Source: CAVWGP01 sp963754645
Lineage (GTDB): Bacteria; Pseudomonadota; Alphaproteobacteria; Bin65
Length of the DNA: 64,000 bases
Direction of reading: 5' to 3'
Assembly (NCBI GenBank): GCA_963754645.1
Contig: CAVWGP010000001.1
Span: 186,001-250,000, forward strand
A program made the translations under genes and the position numbers. Below, piece after piece: positions 8,835-16,939 of the stretch; positions within the stretch are counted from its first letter, which is position 1; every line of letters starts with the position of its first letter. Under the pieces are notes generated by a model. It saw nothing but the letters and a program-made list of their open reading frames with translations. It was not told the origin of the DNA and searched no databases.

Positions 8835-9567
8835 CTAACCGAAGTCGGGGCAGCGACGATCCTCGACGTAGAAGACACCCCAGATGTTCAAGGCGGGGTT
8901 CACCGCTTTTACGATCGTGGCCACCAACGCGGTGCCCTTGGCCGCGAGATAGAATCTTGGGATGCTTCGTATGCTTGGCGGCGTTTGCGACGAGTTTGGC
9001 AACGGTCTTGAGTACCTGCGCCGCTTCCTTGAGATCCGCCTTCACACACGCAGTCGGATGGGCAAAGTTCTTTCCAGCGACGGTCGCCGGCGTGCGCGCG
9101 CAGGTCGCCTCCCAGCTCTGGCCCGGCGGAATGCCCCAGAGCACCGACGAAAAGCTCCGCATTCCCCACCCTTTGTTGTCGAAGATCACGCAGCCGTTGT
9201 CCTTGAACTCGCCCCATCGGAGCTCGGCCCGGGGCTGGCGGCACGACTCGTCGCCTTGCACGACGAATTCGCCCCACATCGCGGCGCGTGTGTTGACGCA
9301 GCGCGTCGGATTCGCGTGGCGCCGCCCGTTGATAACGGCATCCTTGCTCGCGCAGGCGCGTTCCCACGACTGCCCCGGCGGAATTCCGTGCAGGATCGCC
9401 GAATACTTCGCAACGGCGTCGCCGACGCATTCCTTCTTGAACGGGCCCCATTGGGTGGCGCGGGCATCGGCTGCGGACAGCGCGTCGATCGCGATCAAGG
9501 CAAAGCCCGCGGCCGCGGCGGCGCGCGCGCCTGCGAACCACCGGGGCCGAGTTGTGCTGTCGAACAT
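8835..9567 (-). CDS. secreted cysteine-rich protein with duplicated W-G-x-F/IPPGQSWE domain (frameshifted)
   Basis: Start ATG 9567 has a strong GGGAGGGAAAGAGG site. The protein has a signal peptide (ARAAAAAGFALIAIDAL, cleavage near ADARA) and then two homologous units of about 65 aa, each with WG(P/E)FK, C, (H/W)GIPPGQSWE, CA and PT(R)CV. After about 8955 the open frame runs on to 8761 with no sensible sequence. The frame shifted by one nucleotide instead reads YLAAKGTALVATIVKAVNPA and ends WGVFYVEDRRCPDFG at a TAG (8835-8837). That ending repeats the WGxF theme and is taken as the real C-terminus, giving 243 aa. Function unknown; a disulfide-stabilised extracytoplasmic role is likely. Confidence 0.6.
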
Positions 9568-9773
9568 CCCTCTTTCCCTCCCAAGTTGCAGCCGCTTGCA
9601 GCATAGCCGCCGCGCGCATCCGAACCGTCGCGACGCGATGGGTGCCGATTGCAACTCTTGCACGGCACGATCGACACACGCAAGCATGGCCTTGCTCAAC
9701 GAACTTTGCTCCAGTCATTGGGGAACCGACGCTGTGCCGTTCCCATTGCAGCGCCTGCTCGATCGGCTCCCAT

Positions 9774-9884
9774 GGCGTCGCCGCGTTCGGCGGCGACGCG
9801 GTTCCGAAGCCGTCTGCCGCGATCGCGGCCTACACCGCGCATTCGGACATTGCGCGCGACGAGCCGCCGACCTTCGCCGTCGTC
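9774..9884 (+). pseudogene. possible fragment of an alpha/beta-hydrolase (esterase) gene
   Basis: About 37 codons read GVAAFGGDAVPKPSAAIAAY followed by TAHSDIARDEPPTFAVV. They resemble the segment before the catalytic Asp in BD-FAE-like esterases (usually YTGHSDYS..DPPTFAVVG). The glycine-aspartate catalytic continuation is missing and no start is evident. The surrounding 9568-10173 holds no other convincing gene. The call rests on motif resemblance only. Confidence 0.35.
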
Positions 9885-10173
9885 GATTCACCGGCGTCCC
9901 GCGCCGCCGACGTTGCCGAGACCAAAGACCTCGACGAACACACGGTGCCCGACCACGACGCGGCCGGCACCATCGCCGCCCTCACGATCGAGCACGCGCG
10001 CGCCGACATCGCGCAATTCTCGTTCGAGCAAATCGCGGCATAGACGGCGGCGCGGCCCCTGCAACCGGCTGCGAATTTTTCTGGCGAAGCGTATCCGGTG
10101 CCGGTTCGATCCAAGTGCCTTGCCCAAGTCCGCGAACGATGCGAGCCTGAACCGAAACAATAGAGAGGCTGTC

Positions 10174-10740
10174 ATGCCCGCTATCGATATTTTTTGCAGG
10201 CAAATTCGCAGTCGTTCACGAGAACATCAACACGCGATGTGCCTCATGTCTAAGGCGGGCTTAGCGGGTCAAATGGGAGCAATTTTGCGCCAGGAATTAG
10301 ACTCGATGGTTCGGGTAATTTACCTGCTTGCCCAAACTCCCGATCACCGAGCTTCGCTGATTGATTCCGCGGTGAGTGGAAAAAAATGGTTTCAGAAAAA
10401 ATCTAAGGGCGCGGTTACTGACAAAGAAATGGTTGAATTGGCCCAGCGACTTCAAGGTTGGACCCTTTCGGTCTACAAGTTTGGCTGCGCCTTCATAAAT
10501 CTATCTGCCATACATGATTACAATGACCGCGATCCGCTCAGGCAGCTTCCGGTTCATGAACGAAATGACATTATACAACATTGCCGCCATTACCACGGTG
10601 GCCCGTCCTCAAGCGATCCGAAATTTATCGACCTCGTTCCCTATTTTCCCCGCGTGTTAGAAAAAATTTCTCAAAACTTGGAGTGCTATATCAACAGCTT
10701 GGGAAGCGGGGCTTCGCTCGACGCAGTCGAATCTTGCTAG
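10174..10740 (+). CDS. orphan hypothetical protein, AT-richer than surroundings
   Basis: A 188-aa soluble protein starting at ATG 10174 behind GAGAGGCTGTC. Base and codon use are clearly less GC-rich than in neighbouring genes, which suggests recent transfer. It is mostly alpha-helical by eye, with a conserved-looking RQELDSMVRVIYLLAQTP segment and several His/Cys (RNDIIQHCRHYHGG). A distant relation to DUF5677-like helical proteins is conceivable but unproven. I do not recognise the family. It sits just upstream of a toxin-antitoxin pair, so a role in an accessory or defence module is possible. Confidence 0.6.
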   Translation: MPAIDIFCRQIRSRSREHQHAMCLMSKAGLAGQMGAILRQELDSMVRVIYLLAQTPDHRASLIDSAVSGKKWFQKKSKGAVTDKEMVELAQRLQGWTLSVYKFGCAFINLSAIHDYNDRDPLRQLPVHERNDIIQHCRHYHGGPSSSDPKFIDLVPYFPRVLEKISQNLECYINSLGSGASLDAVESC

Positions 10741-10902
10741 ATATTTCGCTACAACATGCGATCGAGTTGATGGCGAAGTTTGTCGAGCAGGGGAAGTCAA
10801 AGTCAGGCTCGCCCTAGCGCCTCGACAGATCGCTGGCAAAGCCCGACCGCATCGAAACGAATCTCGCTTGATTGAGTTGCTTTAATCTGATAACTATTTG
10901 CC

Positions 10903-11259
10903 GTGACAAGGCCCCGCGACCCGACCCTCGACGTGCTGCTCGATCTCGACGGCCAGGTGCTCGTGGTGGACCCGGCGGGCGGCCATTGGGTCCGCTTCGT
11001 TGTGACGCGGGTGCCGGTGTCGCCGGAAAAGCCGCATGGCCTGGATTATTCGCTAACGCTGCATGGGCCGAATGGCGAGCGGCTGGTCGGCTTCGACAAT
11101 GCCCATGCGGTGGCGAAGCAGAAGCAGGGCGCGCCGCGGGACCATCGCCACAGGCTGAGAACGATCAAAGCCTATGAATATCGCGACGCGGCCAGTTTGC
11201 TCGGCGATTTCTGGAACACGGTGGATGGGGTGTTACGGGAAAGAGGAGTAATTCCATGA
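10903..11259 (+). CDS. tumE: TumE-family toxin-like protein (DUF6516)
   Basis: A 118-aa protein from a GTG start at 10903. It has the TumE/DUF6516 layout: LDYSLTLHGPNGERLVGFDN in the middle, PRDHRHRL, then a YEYRDAASLLGDFW segment and a VLRERG end. In database annotation this family is the toxin half of a toxin-antitoxin system; its molecular target is not established to my knowledge. It overlaps the downstream HTH gene by 4 nt (ATGA), the order usual for this pair. TTGATT at 10868 with an AT-rich stretch 17 nt later is a weak promoter candidate that would leave a very short leader. Confidence 0.75.
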   Translation: MTRPRDPTLDVLLDLDGQVLVVDPAGGHWVRFVVTRVPVSPEKPHGLDYSLTLHGPNGERLVGFDNAHAVAKQKQGAPRDHRHRLRTIKAYEYRDAASLLGDFWNTVDGVLRERGVIP

Positions 11260-11633
11260 CGACCCTGAAAGTGGGCATCGCGAGCTATGCGGACATGAAG
11301 GCCCGCACCATGGCGGTGGCGCGCGGCAGGCGGCGCGTGGCGCGCGGCGAGCCGAAAGTATGGTTCACATCGACCGAATCCTTCGCCAAGGTGTTGTCGG
11401 CGGGAAATCGCGACCTGTTGCGGATCATCGTCGAGAACGCGCCCGGCTCGCTCGACGAGCTGGCGCGGATCACCGGCAAGGCCAAATCGAACCTGTCGCG
11501 GACCTTGAAGACGATGGCGGGCTACGGCCTTGTCCGCCTGGAGCGCGGCGAGCGGGGCCGGATCACGCCGAGGGTCGTCTACGACCGGGTGGCACTTGAC
11601 CTGCCGCTCAGCCGGTCGCGGATCGTTGGCTGA
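11256..11633 (+). CDS. tumA: TumA-like winged-HTH antitoxin/regulator
   Basis: A 125-aa DNA-binding protein overlapping tumE by 4 nt. The central and C-terminal part is a MarR/ArsR-like winged helix: NRDLLRIIVENAPGSLDELA (helix 1-2), then RITGKAKSNLSRTLKTMAGY as the recognition helix and GLVRLERGERGRITPRVVYD as the wing. It fits the HVO_A0114-type antitoxin paired with TumE. Autoregulation of the operon is expected by analogy. The adjoining repeat array (11792 onward) could hold binding sites, but nothing in the sequence proves it. Confidence 0.75.
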   Translation: MTTLKVGIASYADMKARTMAVARGRRRVARGEPKVWFTSTESFAKVLSAGNRDLLRIIVENAPGSLDELARITGKAKSNLSRTLKTMAGYGLVRLERGERGRITPRVVYDRVALDLPLSRSRIVG

Positions 11634-11791
11634 GCCATGAACGCTTGGACGCGAGGAAGCCACGAACTCCGGGGAGCGTTCGGCGATCGAGGACGAGAAA
11701 ACGCATGCCCATCGCCGCATTGTCCCGGATAGCGGCGGGAAGGACATCGCTTGATCGAACGCTCGTTCGTCCCGAATCTGCCATTTCTGCC

Positions 11792-12001
11792 GAAGATGAT
11801 CATCCTCGCTCATCGCGCGCCCGAAGGTGATCATCCGCCAAAATGATCATCTTCCGGAATCATTGGATTTTTTTCGCGGGCGTTTTCCCCATAATGGGGC
11901 CTCACCGCGGCTAAGCCCTTGATTCAGCTCGAAGATGATCATTTTCGCCGATTTTCCCAACACACAGAAATGATCATCTTCGCGAATCGTTGGATTTTTT
12001 G
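11792..12001. repeat. array of five TGATCA-centred repeats (GAAGATGATCAT)
   Basis: GAAGATGATCAT occurs at 11792-11803 and 11931-11942 (plus), GAAGGTGATCAT at 11823-11834 (plus), and the inverse ATGATCATCTTC at 11843-11854 and 11970-11981. Copies 2 and 3 face each other with an 8-nt spacer. The two inverse copies also share a longer tail ending TTGGATTTTTT. The region 11640-12100 has no gene. Multiple short repeats like this occur at IS21-family ends and in multi-site operators; neither is proven here. Confidence 0.8.
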
Positions 12002-12101
12002 CCGCCCGCCCGCCCTTGCTGGGCGCTCCGTGCCCATTGCGCGCGGCGTCGCGGCTGGGGCATGCTTGCAACAGGTTCACCAAGAAACCTAGGGAGGCAC
12101 C

Positions 12102-13709
12102 ATGCCCACGCGTCGAATTCTGCTCGCATCCGCGCTGGCCACAGCACTCGCCGGCCTTGCTCCGGCGCCCGAGGCCGCGGCGCAGGAAAAATCCGTGCTG
12201 CGCGCCGTGCTCCATGCGCCGCTGCGCATCCCCGACCCGATCGTCACCACCGCCTACATCAACCGCAATCACGGTTACATGATCTACGACACGCTGTTCG
12301 CGGTCGATGCGGCGCAGAAGATCCAGCCGCAAATGGTCGAGCGCTGGGAAGCCAGCGCCGACAAGATGACGTGGACGTTCACGCTGCGCGACGGCTTGAA
12401 GTTCCACGACGGCGCGCCCGTCACCTCGGCCAACGTCATCGCCTCGCTCGTGCGCTGGGCCAAGCGCGATTCGATGGGCCAGGCGATGGCGGCCGCGACC
12501 AAGGAATGGAAAGCCGTCAACGACAAGACCTTCCAGCTCGTGCTCAAGGAGCCGTTCGGCCTGGTGTTGGAATCGCTCGGCAAGCCGTCGTCCAACGTGC
12601 CCTTCGTGATGCCGAAGCGCGTCGCCGAGGCCGATGCCACGAAGTCGATCGCCGAGCACGCGCCGAACGACTGGCACATCGGCTCGGGGCCGTTCAAATT
12701 CGTGCGCGCCGAGTTCCAGCCCGGCGTCAAGACGGTCTATGAGAAAAACCCCGACTACGTGCCGCGCAAGGAAGCGGCCTCGTGGCTCGCCGGCGGCAAG
12801 GTGGTCAAGGTCGACCGCGTCGAATGGATCAATGTCGGCGACGCGCAGACGACGGCGAGCGCGCTGCTCAAGGGCGAGATCGATTTCTGGGAGACCGCGC
12901 TCTACGACAACATCCCGACGCTCGAGAAAAACAAGGACGTCGTCGTCAAGGTCCATCTCGCGCCGCAAAGTTTCTGGATGCGCATCAACTGGCTGCATCC
13001 GCCCTTCAACAACGAGAAGATCCGCCAGGCCGTGCTCTACGCGATCCAGCAGGAAGACTACCTGGTCGCGCAGGTCGGCGACGCCAAGTATTACAAGAAA
13101 TGCGGCGCGTTCTTCACCTGCGGCACCAGCTTCGGTTTCGAGGACGGGGCCGCGCATCTCGGCAATCCCAACATCGAGAAGGCCAAGCAGCTATTGAAGG
13201 AAGGCGGTTACAAGGGCGAGCCGGTCGTCATCATGACGCCGACCGACCTGCGCATTCTCGCGAGCTTGGCACCGGTGACGGCGCAGGCCTTGCGCAAGAT
13301 CGGCATGAACGTCGAGCTCGTGTCGATGGATTGGGGCTCGCTGGTCGCGCGCCGGGCCAAAACCGACCCGCCGGCGCAGGGCGGCTGGAGCATTTTCCAC
13401 ACCGCCTGGGCCAATCCCGATCTGCTCAACCCGGTCACCAATGCCGGCATGAACGGCAAGGGCGTGCAAGGCGGTTTCTTCGGCTGGACCGAGGATCCCG
13501 AGATGGAAAAGCTCCGCGCCCAGTTCGTGCGCGAGACCGATCCCGGGAAGCAAAAGGCGCTGGTGCACACGATTCACAAGCGCGCCTACGACAAGGTGTT
13601 CTACGTGCCGCTCGGCGAATTCCTCGTGCCCTACGGCTACCGCGCCAACGTCAAGGGAATTCTCGACGGCCCGGCGCCGGTGTTTTGGAACATCGAAAAG
13701 ACGAAGTAG
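12102..13709 (+). CDS. ABC peptide/amide transporter substrate-binding protein 1
   Basis: Periplasmic solute-binding protein of the DppA/OppA family (SBP_bac_5), 535 aa, with a signal peptide cleaved near AAAQEKS. The family core is visible: VERWEASADKMTWTFTLRDG, then KFHDGAPVTSANV, and later the IRQAVLYAI region. A conserved Cys pair (CGAFFTC) is shared with the two downstream paralogues. Start ATG 12102 follows AGGGAGGCACC. It is the first receptor of a three-receptor locus, followed by a strong intrinsic terminator. Substrate is inferred as peptides or amide compounds from the amidases nearby. Confidence 0.92.
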   Translation: MPTRRILLASALATALAGLAPAPEAAAQEKSVLRAVLHAPLRIPDPIVTTAYINRNHGYMIYDTLFAVDAAQKIQPQMVERWEASADKMTWTFTLRDGLKFHDGAPVTSANVIASLVRWAKRDSMGQAMAAATKEWKAVNDKTFQLVLKEPFGLVLESLGKPSSNVPFVMPKRVAEADATKSIAEHAPNDWHIGSGPFKFVRAEFQPGVKTVYEKNPDYVPRKEAASWLAGGKVVKVDRVEWINVGDAQTTASALLKGEIDFWETALYDNIPTLEKNKDVVVKVHLAPQSFWMRINWLHPPFNNEKIRQAVLYAIQQEDYLVAQVGDAKYYKKCGAFFTCGTSFGFEDGAAHLGNPNIEKAKQLLKEGGYKGEPVVIMTPTDLRILASLAPVTAQALRKIGMNVELVSMDWGSLVARRAKTDPPAQGGWSIFHTAWANPDLLNPVTNAGMNGKGVQGGFFGWTEDPEMEKLRAQFVRETDPGKQKALVHTIHKRAYDKVFYVPLGEFLVPYGYRANVKGILDGPAPVFWNIEKTK

Positions 13710-13732
13710 CGAAACCACTGTTGACGACAACC

Positions 13733-13765
13733 TTGGGGGCGCAGCAGTGCGCCCCCAAATTTTTT
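13733..13765 (+). terminator. rho-independent terminator after substrate-binding protein 1
   Basis: Perfect 11-bp stem TTGGGGGCGCA (13733-13743), loop GCAG, inverse arm 13748-13758, then a run of six T at 13760-13765. It ends only 13 nt before the amidase ATG, so downstream genes must be reached by read-through or a promoter overlapping the hairpin. Confidence 0.88.
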
Positions 13766-13778
13766 CGGGTGATGAACG

Positions 13779-15205
13779 ATGACCGACGATTTATGGCGCC
13801 TCGGCGCGAGCGAAACCGCCGCCGCGATCCGCGCGCGCAAGATTTCCTGCGCCGACGTCGTGGAATCGCATCTGGCGCGCATGAAGGCGGCGAACGGGCC
13901 GGTCAACGCGATCACCGTCGATTTGTCGGACAGCGCGCGGCGCGCGGCGCAAGCGGCGGACAAGGCCGTCGCCGCCGGCGGCGCGCTCGGCCCGCTGCAC
14001 GGCGTGCCGGTGACGATCAAGGAAAATCTCGACCAGGCCGGCATCGCCAACACCAACGGCCTGCCCTCGAATAAGAATCTCATCGCGGCCTCCGATGCGC
14101 CGGTGGTCAAGAACCTCGTCGACGCCGGCGCCATCCCGATCGCGCGCAGCAACACGCCGGAGTTCAGCCTGCGCTGGCACACCAAGAATCCGGTCTTCGG
14201 CGAAACGCTCAATCCCTGGGACCGCGCGCGCACGCCGGGCGGATCGAGCGGCGGCGGCGCCGCCGCGGTGGCGCTCGGCATCGGCGCCATCGCCAGCGGC
14301 AGCGATCTCGGCGGCTCGCTGCGTTATCCCGCCTATTGCTGCGGCATCGCCACCATCCGCCCCTCTTTCGGCCGCGTGCCGCATCACAACGCGACGCTGA
14401 CCGAGGAGCGCGCGCCGTCGACGCAATTGATGTCGGTGCAGGGCCCGATGGCGCGCACCGTGCGCGACGTGCGCCTCGGCCTCGCCGTGATGAGCGCGCG
14501 CAATGCGCGCGATCCGTGGTGGGTGCCGGCGCCGCTCGAAGGCGCCGAAGCCGAATCCGCCGATCCGCGTCGCCGCTCTGCATCGATCCGTTCGGCGACG
14601 GCGTCGAGCCGGCGGTCGCGGAGGCGGTCAAGGCGGCGGGCAAGCATCTGGCCGAGGCGGGCTACGCGGTCGAGGACATGGCGCCGCCGCTCTGCGCCGA
14701 GGCGGCCGACACCTTCGGCAAGCTGAGCTTCACCGAAACCCGCGCGACGGCGTGGGAGGCGATGGAAAAGCTGGGCACGCGCGAAATCGCCATCTCGTTC
14801 GGCGCCAGCGCGGAGATGTTTCCGGCGCTCGATCTCGCCGGCTATATCCGCGCGCTCGCCGACCGCACGCGCATCCTGCGCGCCTGGTCGCTGTTCCAGG
14901 AAAACTATCCGCTGGTGCTCATGCCGGTTTCGGCGCGGCCGGCCTTTCTTGCCGGCGAGGACGCGGCGGGCAAGGCCGAGGCGCAGGCGATCTTCCGCGC
15001 CAATCGTTTCCTGGTGATGGTCAACCTCCTGGGCCTGCCCTCCGCCGCCGTGCCGACCGGCATTGCCGGCGGCCTGCCCATGGGCGTGCAGATCGTGGGG
15101 CCGCGCCTGCGCGACGATCTCTGCCTCGACGCCGCCGAAGCCATCGAGCAGCGCGCGGGCACTTTCTACGAGGCGCTATGGGCGCGTTATCCGGGCAAAG
15201 CCTGA
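13779..15205 (+). CDS. amidase signature family protein (frameshifted)
   Basis: Amidase-signature enzyme for hydrolysis of carboxamides, about 474 aa once two single-base insertions are removed (T near 14556 and C near 14573). The N-terminal frame carries the catalytic Lys in GVPVTIKEN (residue 81) and the Gly/Ser region RTPGGSSGGGAAA with GSDLGGSLRYPA for the cis-Ser/Ser nucleophile. The second frame continues LCIDPFGDGVEPAV and runs to a normal C-terminus at 15205. As written the gene would give a truncated protein that retains the catalytic residues but lacks the C-terminal third. Its position inside the importer locus suggests it acts on the imported amide. Confidence 0.8.
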
Positions 15206-15275
15206 GCGCCCGATTGCGCCTGCGGTCGCGGCGCGGCAGGATGGGCGGCGGCGCAATGCGATCGAGGAGGGTGCG

Positions 15276-16847
15276 ATGAAGACGCTTCGGCTCTGGGCGG
15301 CAGCGGTGCTTTTGGCTTTGGCGGCGGCGCCCGATCTTGCCGCGCAGGACGCCAAGGTGCTGCGCTTCGTGCCGCACGCGCCGCTGCGCATCACCGACCC
15401 GATCATGACCACGGCCTATATCAGCCGCAATCACGGTTACATGATCTACGACACGCTGTTCGCGCTCGATGCCGAGCAGAAATACCGGCCGCAAATGGTC
15501 GAGCGCTGGACGGTGAGCGCCGACAAGCTGACCTACACCTTCACCTTGCGCGACGGCTTGAAATTCCACGACGGCGCGCCGGTCACGGCCGAGGACTGCA
15601 TCGCCTCGCTCGAACGCTGGGCCAAGCGCGACACGATGGGCCAGAAGCTCCTGAGCTTCGCCGCCGCGCTCAAGGCGATCGACGCGAAAACCTTCGCGAT
15701 CGTGCTCAAGGAGCCCTACGGCCTGGTGATCGAATCGCTCGGCAAGCCGTCGTCGAACGTGCCGTTCATCATGCCCAAGCGCATGGCCGACACGCCGGCG
15801 GACAAGAACGTGCCGGACGAGATCGGCTCCGGGCCGTTCCGCTTCGTCAAGGCCGAGTTCCAGCCCGGCGTCAAGGCGGTCTACGTGAAAAACACCGACT
15901 ACGTTCCGCGCAAGGAGCCTGCGTCGTGGATGGCGGGCGGCAAGGTGGTGAAGGTCGACCGCGTCGAATGGATCACGATCAACGACAACAACACGGCGGC
16001 CAACGCGCTGCTGCGCGGCGAGGTCGATGTCTGGGAGCGGCCGCTCTACGACCAGTTCGCCGAGCTGCGCAAAAGCAAGGACATCGTCATCAAGAATCAC
16101 GTGGCGCGGCAAAGTTTCTGGCTGCGCATGAACTGGCTGCATCCGCCCTTCGACAACGTGAAAATCCGCCAAGCCGTGCTCTACGCGCTGCAGCAGGAAG
16201 ATCATCTCATCGCCCAGGTCGGCGACCCGGCCTATTATAAGGTGTGCGGCGCGATGTTCACCTGCGGCTCCGCCTTCGATTGGAGCGACGGCGCGGTGCA
16301 TCTCGGCAAGCCCGATATCGAGAAGGCCAAGCAATTGCTGAAGGAAGGCGGCTACAAGGGCGAGCCCGTCGTCATCCTGTCGCCCAGCGATCTCAAGACG
16401 CTGACCGCGCTCGGGCCGGTGACGGCGCAGGCCTTGCGGCGGATCGGCATGAATGTCGAGCTCCTGTCGATGGATTGGCAGACCGTGGTCAGCCGCCGCG
16501 CCAAGATGGAGCCGCCGGCCCAGGGCGGCTGGAGCATCTTCCATAGCGCCTGGGGCAATTTCGACCTGACCGATCCGGTGTCGAACGCCGGCATGAACGG
16601 CCTCGGCCGCAAGGGATTTTTCGGCTGGCCGGAAGACGCGGAGATGGAAGCGCTGCGCGACCGCTTCGCGCGCGAGACCGATCCCGCCAAGCAGAAGGCG
16701 ATCGCGGCGGCCATCCACAAGCGCGCCTACGATCTCGTGTTCTACATTCCGCTCGGCGAATACGAAGTGCCGTTCGCCTATCGCAGCAACATTGCCGGCA
16801 TCCTCGATGCGCCCGCGCCCGCCCTCTGGAACATCGAGAAGAAATAG
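15276..16847 (+). CDS. ABC peptide/amide transporter substrate-binding protein 2
   Basis: Second paralogous SBP_bac_5 receptor, 523 aa. ATG 15276 follows GAGGAGGGTGCG and begins a clear signal peptide (WAAAVLLALAAAPDLAAQ). It matches receptor 1 through most of its length, including the N-terminal HAPLRITDPIMTTAYISRNH, FHDGAPVTAED and the cysteine pair (CGAMFTC). A longer frame open to 15063 is a chance extension into the amidase gene. The ligand pocket residues differ from the paralogues (for example KLLSFAAALKAIDAKTF), which suggests a different specificity. Confidence 0.92.
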   Translation: MKTLRLWAAAVLLALAAAPDLAAQDAKVLRFVPHAPLRITDPIMTTAYISRNHGYMIYDTLFALDAEQKYRPQMVERWTVSADKLTYTFTLRDGLKFHDGAPVTAEDCIASLERWAKRDTMGQKLLSFAAALKAIDAKTFAIVLKEPYGLVIESLGKPSSNVPFIMPKRMADTPADKNVPDEIGSGPFRFVKAEFQPGVKAVYVKNTDYVPRKEPASWMAGGKVVKVDRVEWITINDNNTAANALLRGEVDVWERPLYDQFAELRKSKDIVIKNHVARQSFWLRMNWLHPPFDNVKIRQAVLYALQQEDHLIAQVGDPAYYKVCGAMFTCGSAFDWSDGAVHLGKPDIEKAKQLLKEGGYKGEPVVILSPSDLKTLTALGPVTAQALRRIGMNVELLSMDWQTVVSRRAKMEPPAQGGWSIFHSAWGNFDLTDPVSNAGMNGLGRKGFFGWPEDAEMEALRDRFARETDPAKQKAIAAAIHKRAYDLVFYIPLGEYEVPFAYRSNIAGILDAPAPALWNIEKK

Positions 16848-16939
16848 CCGCCGGGCCCGCCGCTCCCTGTTGCGGCACGGCGCGCGACGGGGCAGGATGA
16901 CGGAGGTTCACAAGCTTCAACAATAATCGGGAGGCACCA

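Noticed and set aside
9649..10173. N-terminal extension of the orphan gene at 10174
   Set aside because: The upstream 175 codons are Arg/Ser/Pro-rich noise with GC-rich composition, while composition changes sharply at ATG 10174, which has its own ribosome site.
11792..12001. CRISPR array
   Set aside because: Repeats are short, in both orientations and with unequal spacers of 8 to 80 nt; no cas genes are near.
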